Source of the DNA: Zasmidium citrigriseum
Taxonomy: Eukaryota; Ascomycota; Dothideomycetes; Mycosphaerellales; Mycosphaerellaceae
Length of the DNA stretch: 64,000 nucleotides
Direction of reading: 5' to 3'
Assembly: GCA_002786025.1 (NCBI GenBank)
Contig: NHNW01000035.1
Span: 62,001-126,000 of the forward strand
Part shown: positions 44,143-55,503 of the stretch, piece after piece
Numbering within the stretch: the stretch's first letter is position 1
How the letters are laid out: each line of letters opens with the position of its first letter
Notes under the pieces: model-generated
Told to the model about the DNA's origin: nothing
What the model saw: only the letters and a program-made list of their open reading frames with translations
Database searches by the model: none
Translations under genes and position numbers: made by a program

Positions 44143-45178
44143 TGTGTCAACGAGAAAGAAGCGCGACAGAAGACAAGGTGTGCTAGAATGGCTTGCCCAT
44201 GTCTCCACAGGCCGAGGAAGCCCTTTTATGGAACGAATGAATGAATACGACAGGATCGTGCCCATCAATAACAAGCTTCTTAGCAAACATCACATCTGCA
44301 GCGCAACTGCACAGTTCCTGGCCGATCCGGCAAAGATTTAGGAGTGAGGTCGTCCATATGCCACTAGCGTGGAAAACTGTACAGTTCGAAAAGCTTAAAT
44401 GCCACGGGCATCTTTAAAGCAACGTCATCAATTTGCGCAATGTTTGCCCATACTGTTAATATCTCGCTCAAGAACAATTATATGATGCCACTCTGAGCTT
44501 TGAATCGCTCGATCGGAGATGACTTGTCTGCGACGGCTCCTCAACAGCATCCTTTGCCGGAAGGCAATTCATGGATAAGAATCCTCTCCAAGCTACGAAC
44601 ATTATCCAACGCTCGATCGTTGCAATGCTACGACCATTCAGTCGAGTCTTGCGACTTACTCAGCGCTGATGTGATGAGTCCTGTTCCAAGATCATCGCAA
44701 GCGTGCCAGGGCAGGCTGAGCAGGGGGTGCAAGGCTGAGCTCCGATGCAGTGCACGAGCCAGCCATTCACGTTCCCGCCAGTCTGTTCAAAGATCAACGA
44801 TCGAGTAAACACTCGTTGCCCAGACTATTGGACGAAGGATCGAAATGAAGGCCTTCATGGATACCACTATCGCTGAAGCTTCACGCCACCCACGGACATT
44901 GAGCCATATCCAGAGCTGGACCTCGTGAACACTCACACCGTCTTATCCGTCATCTTGTGCACTTCGACGTCTTCCCAAGTGTAGTCAACACCGAAATTGC
45001 GGCTTTCACGGAGCACCAGAGAGTACTTAACGCATGGGCAACCGCCTATTCTCTTCACTTCGCTCTCCCATCTCAACCTGCCTCATCCATCCACTGTCCA
45101 GAGTCGAAGGAACTTGTTGATATAACATCACCACAATCATCAACGACTATACAGCACCAACGATCACCTCAAGCCAAG
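44143..45178. other. intergenic, 1.04 kb
   Basis: Divergent promoter region between the GMC oxidase and the small GPI-type protein. Two plus-strand frames of about 100 codons have no recognisable content. The last 60 bp before 45179 are C/A-rich (ccacaatcat caacgac), like many fungal 5' leaders. Confidence 0.45.
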
Positions 45179-45741
45179 ATGCTTCTCAAGTCTTTCGCCG
45201 CTCTCGCCTTGGCGGCTGGGCTGTGCGTCGCTGATCCAACCACTATTGCTGGCGCCACGGGGACGATCGTCTCTGGAAGCGACGGTGTGACCATAGCCGG
45301 GCCATCTGGTATGCAATTTTACCATGCTTGATAATCCTGCACCATCACCCAGGACGGGAAGGTCCATGTTTCCCACGGTATACAACATATCCGCACCCAC
45401 ATAGGCTGACTCATTACTTCCTAGGTACAATCATGTCTGGAACAGATGGCGTGACAATTGCCGGCGAATCTGGCACTGTCATATCTAAGCCCAACGGTAT
45501 CGAGACTATCATCGGCACCGACGGCACTGTCGTTCAGTCGAGCGGTCATGTCATCACAGCGGTCTCTGCTGGCTCGAGCCCAACGACGGAGGCTTCCACA
45601 ACTACCCCAGGATCTGCTGCTGGCTCTTCTTCATCTGGAGCGAGTGCGGCTACCTACTCTGGTGGTATCGCTCCGACCGCTGCGGCTGATATCTATGCCA
45701 TGGGAGCAGTCTTGCTCGCCGGCGCTGGAGCCCTGCTTTGA
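45179..45741 (+). CDS. small secreted GPI-type protein with internal repeats
   Basis: Exons 45179-45308 and 45425-45741 (116-nt intron) give 148 aa. A signal peptide (MLLKSFAALALAAGLCVA) is followed by three related units of about 20 residues: TIVSGSDGVTIAGPSG, TIMSGTDGVTIAGESG, and a diverged TVISKPNGIETIIGTDG. Then comes a Ser/Thr/Ala-rich stem and a C-terminal hydrophobic tail (AMGAVLLAGAGALL) after small residues, the plan of a GPI-anchored wall protein. The intron splits the first two repeat units exactly between them. No enzyme domain; a structural or surface role is likely. Confidence 0.8.
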
Positions 45742-46132
45742 GGGCTTGACTATAGTCTATCGCCATTGAAGGTTGATGAAGATTACATAGGAGGGACATT
45801 CGATTCGAAAGCTGCACTTACAGCCGACTTGCACGAAGGAACGACGGTCAGTGAAGGACGACAGCCAGTGGATGCTAGTGCAAGACATTCTATAGATCTT
45901 CGTGAAATTAGACGCGCTGGAGAGATCACTACTCGCTTTTCCTTATGTATTCTTGTCCCTGCGATGCCCTGCCCTCATCACATTGTGTGAGGATTGTCGT
46001 CGCCGCTCCTGGGCTAAAGACTGCTAGCGCATCTTGAAAATTGTGGAAGAGCAAGGAATCAGTATTTAAATAACATCAACCATCTATATATTCGACCTTG
46101 CAGCGTGTGTATCAACACTGATATGCATCAAG
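45742..46132. other. intergenic
   Basis: Convergent 3' regions of the GPI-type gene and the first Fdc-like gene. Nothing supported. Confidence 0.4.
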
Positions 46133-47677
46133 TCAATTCCACTTTTCAAACCCCAAGGACAACCATTCAGCCTTCACTTTCTCCTTCAAGTCATCGGGAT
46201 ACGAGTCATTAAAGTCAGCCCTCTTCCAAGTCTGGCCCTCAGTATACTCCACCGGCAGCAACGCATCACATACAGCCTTGCCATGAGCATCATCCCGCAG
46301 CGGGCTTTTGATGAAAGCCCGCTTGCCCTTGAACACAGTCTCGCCCTCACCAGGCCGACACCTTGTACTGTAGGCGAAGATGACGTCCTGGAAGTCGTAG
46401 ATGTCAATGTCAGGCCCGCACAATATCAGGCGATGAAACGGAGAACCGGGCTTCTCGGAGTAGATTGCTTCGCCGACTTCCTGTCGCAGCTTTGCGGAGT
46501 CCCAGCCAAGCTGACGTACTCGTGCTGTGTCGATGGACACTGCAGCCCATGTTGTCTGTGTTTCGAGACAGACGGCCACGTCGAAGACTGGCATGCCTTT
46601 GCTCTGGGCGACTTGACGCATCTCGGTGCCTTTGATCAGGCCGAATATGGTGTGCTGCTTTGGTCAGTATAGTCTCTCTAATTCAATGAAAGATCCTGGA
46701 CATACCGTTTCATCTGTTATGCGTCCACAGTTGGAGACGGGAAGAATCGGATTGTTTCGGTAGGTGACGGCGTCGATGTACATGATCGGTCTCTGGTGAG
46801 ACTCTCCAGGATACACATAGTTATGCATCTCTGCGAATGGCCCTTCCGCAGCGGTCTCACTCGCCGAGATCCTGCCTTCGAGCACAATCTCACTCGTCGC
46901 CGGGACCAGGATGTCATTCGTCTCACACTTGACGACTTCCAGTGGGTACTCCAATTGAGCTCCAATGAACCCGCCTTCGGACATTCTCTCTGGTACAGCC
47001 ATGCTCGAAGACAACATTGCAGGCGGGGGAATTCCAAATGCCATGGCGAAGGGTGTGTCTGATCCGCCGTTGTTCTTCCACATTTGATGAATCTGCCAAA
47101 TATGCTGAGGCTCGGCAACGAAGCCGACCAAACTATCTTCTCCGTGCACTTGGGCTCTGTTGACGGACCAATTGGTCCAAGATCCATCTGGGGTTGTCAC
47201 GATATTGATGCCGTAGGTCTGTAGGTATTTCCCACCGTCGTACTGATGTAAGAACGGTGCCGGCCATTTTGTGAGGTCAAACTCTCCTTTCTTCAGAATG
47301 TTCTCCTTGCAAGGACCAGTCGTTACGATTTTTGGTGGCACAGGCTCCCGATGAATATCTTTGATCAGCTCATCAGAGATTTGCCGTAGACTGGATGTCG
47401 CCGGCAAGCCCAAATGCCGAGCTAGACGGCCGAATCGTTCTTCATCATTCGACCTTAGGGATCCTGGAGCGCCGAGAATGCTGAAGAAGCCATCTTTGGC
47501 ATGCTTGAGGTTGGTGAACAGTGGAGCCTTGTCGTTGGTTTCACAGACTTTGCGAATGATGGCTCCGCATTCGAGGTGGGGATCGATCTCGCGATCAATC
47601 TCGACGATATCTCCATCTGCTTTAAGTGTCTCGAGGAAATCGCGGAAGCTAGCGTGAGGAGCGTTCGTGGTAGTCAT
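46133..47677 (-). CDS. UbiD-family (Fdc1-like) phenolic/cinnamic acid decarboxylase, copy A
   Basis: Exons 46706-47677 and 46133-46657 (48-nt intron) give 498 aa, the usual Fdc1 length. Fdc1 uses prenylated FMN to decarboxylate cinnamic, ferulic or sorbic acids. The catalytic triad is kept: Arg174 (NWSVNRAQV), Glu278 and Glu283 (EGPFAEMHNY). Cofactor metal ligands Asn169, His192 and Glu234 are also there, so the enzyme should be active. An in-frame ATG at about 47809 would add 44 residues including a Ser/Thr/Arg-bearing stretch that could be a mitochondrial presequence; yeast Fdc1 is mitochondrial, so the start is open. Same strand as copy B, 830 bp downstream of it. Confidence 0.92.
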
Positions 47678-48507
47678 GTTGGAGAACAGATCGAGCGTAA
47701 TGGTGCTGGGAATGAGAGGACACAGGAAGCTCCAAGCGCGAGTTGTGACAGACGATGGCTGAGCGGTCTCATTATCACCTCGCTCCCGAGAATCAGCGAC
47801 CAAAGCCATGCTCCCTGATGAGAGACAATGCACATTGAGGCTAGATCTGCAATGCTTACAAAGTGGACCACGGAAGAAAATTACCACATTGGGTCTGGCA
47901 CGTTTCCCAACTCAAAGGCAAGTCAAGGCTCCAACATCAACAGCCACAGCGGGTGCGAACGGAAGATCTCGATTCCGTACACTGCCCTACAAGTGCGCGC
48001 TTGAAGGAGCTCTGCAGGATGCATTTCGGTGTCGCCGAATTAACCCTTGTTCTGAGTCAACCGGCATCATTCCGATCAGCCATGTACAGGAATGCCGAAA
48101 AAGTCAAAGACTACCATGGGTTAAAGATGAGGCAAATAGGAAGAGAAGCCATGGGTCTCTAGTCTCCGTGGCATCGAGGAACGACGAGATGACCGCAGGA
48201 GCACAGCTCGACAAACCGGCATTGCAGGACAGGAGAGTGATTGTGAGGAAAGATCGATGATCGAATCCGCAATAGCGAGTGACATAACATGGGACCCGGG
48301 TGGTTGCGACTGAGGTTGCTGTTCAAATCCGAACAAACTTCTGGCTCATTCAGTCGAAATCGAGATGCCAGTAGCGATCAATGTGACTGATTCCATTGTC
48401 GAATCTCTGCGTAATCGAGAGATCTACCAGGTGCACTTGAACATCAATTGGCCATAACATAGACTATCAGTCTCGAATTCCGTGCTGCATGGACATGAGT
48501 GCCCCTC
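47678..48507. other. intergenic between the two Fdc-like genes
   Basis: Holds the promoter of copy A (and its possible longer N-terminus to about 47809) and the 3' end of copy B. A 150-codon plus-strand frame here has no recognisable domain. Confidence 0.45.
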
Positions 48508-50096
48508 TCAGGTTCTGAATCCCCAGCCTGCCCATCTGGACTTGACGCTGTCTTGCAGCTCAAGAGGATAGGAATGTTTGAAGCTAGCTTGTTGGAAGTT
48601 CTGCACTCCTTCGTACTCCGACGGCATGAGAGCATCAGAAACCGCTTTTCCGCCTCGATTCTTCGGTCCGAAGCCATGTCCCATGTACGGGATCAGATTG
48701 AATCCATAGCAATCTTCGTAGAACGTCTCGTCATGACTTGGCCTGCAGCGAGTACAGTAGGCAAACAAGACATCTTCAAAGTTGTAGATGTCTATGTCCG
48801 GGCCAACGAGGAGAAGGCGATGAATAACGTTGCCGGCTTTGTTATGAAAGATCAGATCCCCAATCTTCTTGCGAAACTGTTCCGGGCCGATCGACGTTGT
48901 GGACAGCTTTTTGATGTCGACCGAGAGGACCACCCATGTGACTTGGGTCTCAAATGGAGAGAAGGCTTCGACAATGGGTAGTCCTGCATCGCGGCAGATC
49001 TGTCCAATCTCTGCAGCTGCGAGAGCACCTAGCATAGTGTGCGTCTCGTCCGTGACTCTGCCACAGGAAGACACGGGGAGAATGGCTCCGTCACGGTAGG
49101 TGATTCTGTTGACTTTGAAGACAGGCTCGGGCTTTGCGTCGCCAGGGAAGACATATCCATGCATTTCCCCAAACTGAAAGCGAAGGTCAGCATATATCTC
49201 AAACATTGGCATTTTCTTGTGACTATACGCACAGGGCCCTCACTCTCCCGACGTGTGGCACAAATCGTGCCTTCGAAGACAATCTCTGCGTTGGCCGGCA
49301 CATACAAGTCGTTTGTGTCGCACTTGACCACATCGATGGCATCACCGATCATAGCTCCAACATATCCAGCTTCGCTGACGCCATCAGGAATAGGCATGCT
49401 TGCTGCCATGATAGCTGCCGGTGGCGCACCGAACGCAATCGCATACGGACAGTCCTTGCCTTGATCAGCCCACATCTTGTGGATGATGCCCAAGTGTTGG
49501 GTCGGGACGATGAGACCCGCGAGGTGCTTGCTGTCAAGAATCATGGCGCGGGAAATAGACCAATTGGTCCACTTGCCGTCGGGGGACTGGACAATGTCCA
49601 TGCCCATGGTCTGGACGAACTTGCCTCCGTCTGCTTGGTGAAGCAGTGGAGAGGGCAGTGACCTGAGATCAAAGTCGTCAAGCCTGTTCTCCTTGACTGG
49701 ACCGTCTTCGACGATTCGTGCTGGTATTGGCTTCTTGTGCGCCGCGGACAGCATCTTGTCAAGCACGTCGTGCATTGAGGCGGTTGGAGGAAGTGCCAGG
49801 TGCCGAGCGATTCTTCCCCATTTCTGCTTGGGGTCATCTCGAAGTGAGGCTGGCGCTCCAATTATCCTCCAGAGGCCATCATCAGAGGCGCCTTTGACCT
49901 TGTTGAACAATGGGGCCTTGTCGTTTGTCTCGCAGACTCTCCGAATGACCGCGCCGACCTCCAGATTAGGGTCAATCTCCTCGTCGATCTCGATCAAGTC
50001 ACCGTCTTGCTTCAGGGCTTCGACAAAGGCTCGAAAGCTGAGATGCGGCTCAGTCTGGTTCGACTGAGAATTGTGGTGGCTCTTTCTGGACTGCAT
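48508..50096 (-). CDS. UbiD-family (Fdc1-like) decarboxylase, copy B
   Basis: Exons 49233-50096 and 48508-49173 (59-nt intron) give 509 aa. It is a paralogue of copy A: same fold text ([20 protein letters not shown]), catalytic Arg in NWSISRAM, and Glu286/Glu291 in [11 protein letters not shown]. The intron falls inside this catalytic motif (EGP / FGEMH), whereas in copy A it falls after TDET, so intron positions differ and the duplication is not recent. The C-terminal lid region is longer than in A ([19 protein letters not shown] insertion near 48690), nearer to yeast Fdc1. It is divergent from the Pad1-like gene at 50852. Confidence 0.92.
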
Positions 50097-50851
50097 GGCG
50101 CACGGAAGGGATGACAATGTGCCGTGACTGATGAATTGGGGTTGGGATTTCCCTGGCTGTGTGAGTGTTCAGTCAATGTGAAACTTTGAGGCCGTCTTCG
50201 AGTACTTGACTCTTATCTGGCTGCAGAATCTTCCGAGACGCTGCGCTTTGGCAAATTTGAACGATGATCTCACACGCGCAATGCAAACGAAGTCTACATT
50301 ACGGCCGGCAGGTTGGGTTTTCAATGTTCCGTGCCCTTCCGACAGACTCTCGGAGTCTGATCCAGCTGCACTCGTATCTGTACTCAAGCTACAGTATGCG
50401 TCCGACCTGAAACTTGCTCCTCTGCTGACAGTTGAGGAGGGCTTTCGCAAGGCTGAAGCTTGTCGGATCAAAATTGCCTCCTTCAGCTCTAGCGCTGTTG
50501 TCTCGCTTACAAACAAGGATCACAATGGTGCGACGCCCTACCAATGGCTGATTTGGTCTTTGCCAGAAAAGAGATCGCCCGGCAAAGTTTCGAGTCCGTG
50601 GTCAAGTTCGTTGTCAGCAGCATTCGCCCGACAGAGCTCAAGCACTGAACCAAGTGCCATGCCATGTCGTAATGTCGGCGATGAGGTCAGTCTCCTGAGA
50701 CTTTCTCATGAGGTAAACGGCAGGTGTTCCATCGCAGAAGCAATACATATGAACGTTGATGCTGAGCATATAGGTTCTGCAATACACCATCTCTGCCTGT
50801 GGCTCGATCATTCCTGCCAACCCTACAAACGACCGACATTCTCGCTCTGCA
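50097..50851. promoter_or_regulatory. divergent promoter between Fdc-like copy B and Pad1-like gene
   Basis: A 755-bp region shared by the decarboxylase and its cofactor-making partner. A plus-strand frame of 228 codons crosses it into the Pad1 start in another frame; it has no domain and I do not accept it. No operator identified; a shared control region is inferred from layout. Confidence 0.4.
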
Positions 50852-51523
50852 ATGTTTCCGGAAATCGCAATACGACCAGCGACTTCACATAATGGAGTCG
50901 GCACCACTGAGCAGACAAGCCATACTGTAGTTCATGTCAATGGACACACTCGGCCCAAACGATTCATCGTCGCTATGACAGGCGCAACCGGAGCAATCCT
51001 TGGCATCAAGCTCCTACTTCTCTTGCGACGCCTACATGTCGAAACGCATCTTGTAATGAGTCACTGGGCAGAACAGACAATCAAATACGAGACCGACTAT
51101 ACCCCAGCGAATGTCCGCGCCCTCGCCGATCACGTATACTCCATCAACGACCAAGCTGCGCCGATTTCGAGCGGATCGTTTCGTTGCGATGGAATGATCA
51201 TTGTCCCATGCAGCGTCAAAACTCTCGCCAGTATCAGTGCGGGGTACTGCAACGATCTTATTGCTCGAGCGGCAGATGTGATGTTGAAAGAGCGGAGACG
51301 GCTGGTCATAGCCTTGCGAGAAACACCCTTGAATGAGATTCATATTCGGAATATGTTGTCAGTCACAAGAGCTGGTGCGATTGTTTGTCCAACGGTTCCG
51401 GCGTTCTACACGAAGCCAGAGTCTATCGGCGATATGTGCGACCAAATGTTGGGGAGGATCATGGACCTATTCGATATTGATACAGGCGATTTTGCTCGAT
51501 GGACTGGCGTCCAGAAGAGTTGA
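50852..51523 (+). CDS. PAD1: UbiX/Pad1-like flavin prenyltransferase
   Basis: Single exon, 223 aa. After about 37 extra residues comes the flavoprotein fold: RFIVAMTGATGAILG (FMN binding), the SHW segment, IVPCSVKTLASISAGYCNDLIARAADV and the RxLVIALRETPLNEIH loop typical of UbiX. UbiX/Pad1 joins a dimethylallyl group to FMN to make the prenylated cofactor used by UbiD/Fdc1 enzymes. The N-terminal extension may be a weak mitochondrial presequence. Adjacent Fdc-like genes make this assignment very consistent. In yeast PAD1 and FDC1 are also neighbours. Confidence 0.93.
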   Translation: MFPEIAIRPATSHNGVGTTEQTSHTVVHVNGHTRPKRFIVAMTGATGAILGIKLLLLLRRLHVETHLVMSHWAEQTIKYETDYTPANVRALADHVYSINDQAAPISSGSFRCDGMIIVPCSVKTLASISAGYCNDLIARAADVMLKERRRLVIALRETPLNEIHIRNMLSVTRAGAIVCPTVPAFYTKPESIGDMCDQMLGRIMDLFDIDTGDFARWTGVQKS

Positions 51524-51746
51524 GTGAGTGCAGAGCATCAAGGTTGCCGGCTTTTCTTGTTTGGATGTAGTCGACATCCTGCAGTGGATAGGACTCAGAC
51601 CAGCCCAGATTCATTCACCTCGACTCACCATGACGTCAATGGCGCTCTGCTTACTTTCTCATCGCCTCCATCTTCATTCTGCAATCAGTGAGACCACCGA
51701 TACTACGTTATCGGCATTCTGACATCTCCCTGCAGACCGTCTGTTG

Positions 51747-53474
51747 ATGTCGGACAGGAGCACAGGCGCTGCAGCCACCGGCTCAAGGCGAATTCCACGA
51801 GCATGTGCTGCATGCAGGGACTTGAAAGTCAGGGTCCGTACAATCCATCGCCTCGCCAACCTTGTAAACATACCAGACTAACGACATATAGTAGTGTGAC
51901 TTGCAAGTACCCAGCTGTGGACGATGCCTGAAGCGAAATATCGAGTGCTCGTACCCATCATCACCTGCCGAGCCCCTGTTCAAATTCCGGGACCAGAACG
52001 CCTTTGCAGAACGAAAAGCGAGCCATCCAAGGAAACGAGCCACATCTTCATCGCAGTCGATACGCAGAGAGTCGGCGGAGCAACTCCAGTCTCAGCAGAA
52101 AAGTGCAGCAAGGACCACCGTCTCTGCGAGGCTGAAGCCTCTTGACTTGCAACGATACTATCCATGGCTCAACACTGTCGCCCTACAAGCCATGCCAGCC
52201 GGACCTTTGAGCCGAACGATCGAAGAGCGAGCTGTGGAGCGCTTCTTTGTCGACTGGCGTCTATACCCAAGCAATGAGGGCATATCTCCCGGCTACCTGC
52301 CCGACTTGCCTCAGCTGTACTACACAGCTTGCTCGGGTGCGGTTTTGATCAAGGCGTTGCATGCCGTGGCGTTCGCAGCATTGAAAGATGCACGCAACTC
52401 AGACAACGTGCCATTCTCAAGACTGGCACGGACGAGCTACGGGATGGCACTGATAAGAATGCGTGAAGTGGGAGTCCAGCGTCCTTGCATCAAAGACGAC
52501 CGGACGATGGCGGCTTTGATCTTAATTGACAATTTTGAGGTCTGTCGCTCGAGCTCAGTGAACAGCCATACTTCAGTAATGCTAACCAGCTTTAGGTCAT
52601 GTACACCTCCCGCACCGGGCCCTTGGGTCCCCACAGCGGTGCAGTAAAGCACTTCCTCGACGCTCGAGGAGACGACATAGTGTACTCGAGCCAGACGTAT
52701 GCCATCTGGCGAGTTATGCATCATCGCCTACAGCTTTACCAGCTCACCCAGCGTCGCTCGCCGCAGCCTGAGCAAATTAACTTCGTCAGCAAGCTGAATG
52801 TTGATCGGCCTGAGCATCGAATGACCACAGATGTCCTCCAGATCAGCCGCCTACGTGCAAAGGCACATGAGCTAATGCAAGAGTCCGCCACCTCGGAGAC
52901 TCAGCAAGTAGCGGAGGCACAAGATATGATCGAATCAACGAAACTTTTGATAAGAAGCATCGATTCGTGGACTTCTACAGTGCAAGACGCTTGGAGACCA
53001 GACCGAAAAGATAGTCAACTGTTCCACCCGCCAACCGAAGAGAGTACACATTCATTGCCCCCGCCGACGAATCAAGTCTTGAGCCATCACGACGCCTGGA
53101 TGACATACATGCTCAACTCGCACTCGACCGCTCAGATCCTGCTTCGTGAAACTCTCGTCGAGACCATGCAGTACATAGCTGGTCTTGAGAGACGAGACGT
53201 TACACTGCCAGAGGCCGCACGCATCAACCTAGAGAAGCATGTCATCGACGTCCTGGCCCAGAACATACTAGAAAGCTGGCCCGCCCTGTTGGGGTATCGA
53301 GAGCAAGATTCGGTCTCGCCTGTGCCAGGGCTTGTGTCTGGGACGATGGCCGCACGGCTCTTTGCCCACTTCTCCCTCTGGGGTCTTCAGGAGGCGGAGC
53401 TGGTCGCCCCTGAGCATAAGAGACTTGCTGCAGAGGTTGATCAATGGATCAAGATCAGTCAATCTTTGGATTAG
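51747..53474 (+). CDS. Zn2Cys6 transcription factor
   Basis: Exons 51747-51833, 51895-52539 and 52596-53474 give 536 aa; introns 61 and 56 nt. The zinc cluster (residues 20-47), C-x2-C-x6-C-x6-C-x2-C-x6-C, is split by the first intron between KVR and CDL, a common place. The acceptor tagtag before TGTGAC is the only one that keeps all six Cys in frame. The rest is an extended fungal-specific regulatory domain (FFVDWRLYPSNEGISPGYLPDL ... ) ending near LDQ-free residues KISQSLD. It lies 223 bp downstream of PAD1 on the same strand and is the obvious candidate regulator of the Fdc/Pad genes; that is inference. Confidence 0.85.
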
Positions 53475-54231
53475 TGCAATGGCGACAAGGCAATTAAAAG
53501 CTAATTTGGCAAGTCCAGCGTGCCGGCTTGCTTTCAAGTTTATCACTCGCCACCAAATCTGAACTAGCGAGCAAAGGTCGACTGCGATCCACAGATATCC
53601 GATACTTCCTCATGACGTTCTAAATTGACAGCAGACGTCTCTCTTGGGGACCTCCAGCAAATGCCCTCGTTATCGATCTGATAGCAGGTACTCGTCTCGT
53701 CAGCCTAGGCAAATCCTCTTCCATGCATTAGCAAACACACCAGCATGCAGTGTAACGATGAAGAGCTCTTTCTACGTCGACCACGCAACGGGCAACTTGA
53801 TCTCTTGCTTTCGGTCGTGTCCGAAACATTGGCTCCAAATCTGTCTATAAAGCTCTTGAAGGCAGACTCAGACATTCGCGCTCCGACCCGGATCGCCGGG
53901 GTCAAGTTCGACTCTTACTAGAACACGGAGAATTGACAGCTATACATCATCGAAGAAAGACTCGCCAGACCGCCCATCTCACGAAAACCGCAGAGGTATC
54001 CGGGAAGGGTTAGGCTGAGCCGACTTTTGAGGCTTCGTAATAAGCTTTTAGTTAAGCTTTGTGTACTGTACAGTACCGGCAGTAGCGCGAGTAGGATCCG
54101 TATGATGCTAGCTCCAGTGACGTGCTGTTCGGTTCTTGAGAAACTTCTCAACCTCGTACTCATTTCAATCCTTTCTCACAACAACGAGAGGGCACGATCT
54201 ATACGCGTTCGCCCCCATCACCTTTCATCCA
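53475..54231. other. intergenic with a possible short ORF
   Basis: Contains an ATG-initiated frame of 58 codons at 53745-53921 (starts MQCNDEELF, ends VKFDSY) with reasonable protein-like composition and no family I recognise. The remainder looks non-coding. A run of TTAAGCTT-like sequence lies near 54047. Confidence 0.35.
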
Positions 54232-55140
54232 ATGGTGATGGCGAATGGCGACGACGATGGCAACTCTTCACATGTCCCTGCCTTGATGCAATTGAGCGAC
54301 GGCTCCGCCACTTCGAAGACCGCCCGACCATCGCCAACATCTACCGAGGCTCTACCTACACAACGAGCGACAGATCGCTTTGCTGTCAAAGGCCACGCCA
54401 TCGTCACTGGCGGCGCAGGAGGCATCGGCTCGATTGCATGCAAAGCCTTGCTTGAGCATGGCTTGCAAGGCTTGGCCATCTTTGACGTGAACGAGGCTTT
54501 AGCCAATACAGCCATCGAGAACCTCAAAGTCAAATTTCCTGAGAAGGCTATGATCTTCAAGAGAGTCGACGTCACCGACGCTGCATCAGTTGACCGTGCA
54601 GTCCAGGAGACCGAAGACTTCTTTGGCTCTATCGAGATCCTGCTATGCTTCGCAGGCGTAACAGGATCGATCCACGCCCTTGATATCACACCCGAGAACT
54701 GGAGAAGAATGCTCGAGATCAACACAACGGGAGCCTTTCTTTGCTCCCAAGCTGCGGCGAGATCAATGATCAAAAAGGGCAATAAAGGAAGCATCGTGCT
54801 CATGGCAAGCATATCTGGTCACGTCACGAACTACCCACAGCCTCATGTACACTACAATGCTTCCAAGGCTGCGTTGATATCGATGAAGAGTTCATTGGCT
54901 GCTGAGTGGGCGAGACATGGCATTAGTGTCAACTCAATCAGCCCAGGATACATGGACACGGTGCTGAACGAAGGGGATAACCTTGAATCGTTGAGGCAGG
55001 CATGGGCAAACCGGACTCCGTATGGTCGTATGGGGCAGCCTGAGGAGCTGACGGGTGCCATCATTTTGCTGGTGAGTCAAGCAGGGAGTTTTATCACCGG
55101 AGCAGATATCATAGTCGACGGCGGTCTCACAGTGTTCTGA
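54232..55140 (+). CDS. classical short-chain dehydrogenase/reductase (sorbose/xylulose reductase type)
   Basis: Single exon, 302 aa. A 50-residue polar leader precedes the SDR core: TGGAGGIG (cofactor), the NNAG equivalent reading FAGV, catalytic Ser in MASISG, Tyr/Lys in YNASK, and the C-terminal SPGYMDT motif. Best fit is the Sou1/mannitol- and L-xylulose-reductase-like branch, using NADPH in the cytosol. FAGV in place of NNAG is a slight deviation known in some members. The leader is longer than usual and Ser/Thr-rich; a later start is possible but no ATG lies close to the core. Substrate not predictable. Confidence 0.88.
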   Translation: MVMANGDDDGNSSHVPALMQLSDGSATSKTARPSPTSTEALPTQRATDRFAVKGHAIVTGGAGGIGSIACKALLEHGLQGLAIFDVNEALANTAIENLKVKFPEKAMIFKRVDVTDAASVDRAVQETEDFFGSIEILLCFAGVTGSIHALDITPENWRRMLEINTTGAFLCSQAAARSMIKKGNKGSIVLMASISGHVTNYPQPHVHYNASKAALISMKSSLAAEWARHGISVNSISPGYMDTVLNEGDNLESLRQAWANRTPYGRMGQPEELTGAIILLVSQAGSFITGADIIVDGGLTVF

Positions 55141-55503
55141 GTGAACCCGGGAAGCAATAATGCCTGCTTCACCGTGTGTGCAACATCCGTGCCTGAAACT
55201 GAGTAATAAATACTTTCAGATTTCACATGTTAAGGCACTAAGCACATCCAATGGAGACAAGCACATCAACAGGCCTTGGAAGGCCCGGAGACTTTCTCAG
55301 TCCATTGACCAGAAAAGTCAGTAGTCTCCGTAGGGCGATGTCCGACAACTCCATTCGTCATTCGGGGCAAGTCCGATAGATTCATGCGGCTGAGCCGAAA
55401 CCTTACAGCTTCAGCTCTCAATCCTTCGAAGTCCAACAAAGATCCTTTGCTGTACATCTACTTCACTGCACGAGAGGTATTCTAGACAGCTCATATCACG
55501 ATC
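55141..55503. other. intergenic
   Basis: 3' end of the SDR and promoter of the bHLH-type gene. Nothing distinctive. Confidence 0.4.

Noticed and set aside
50206..50892. 228-codon plus-strand open frame before and over the PAD1 start
   Set aside because: It overlaps the well-supported PAD1 in another frame, has no ATG-context or domain, and lies in the divergent promoter.
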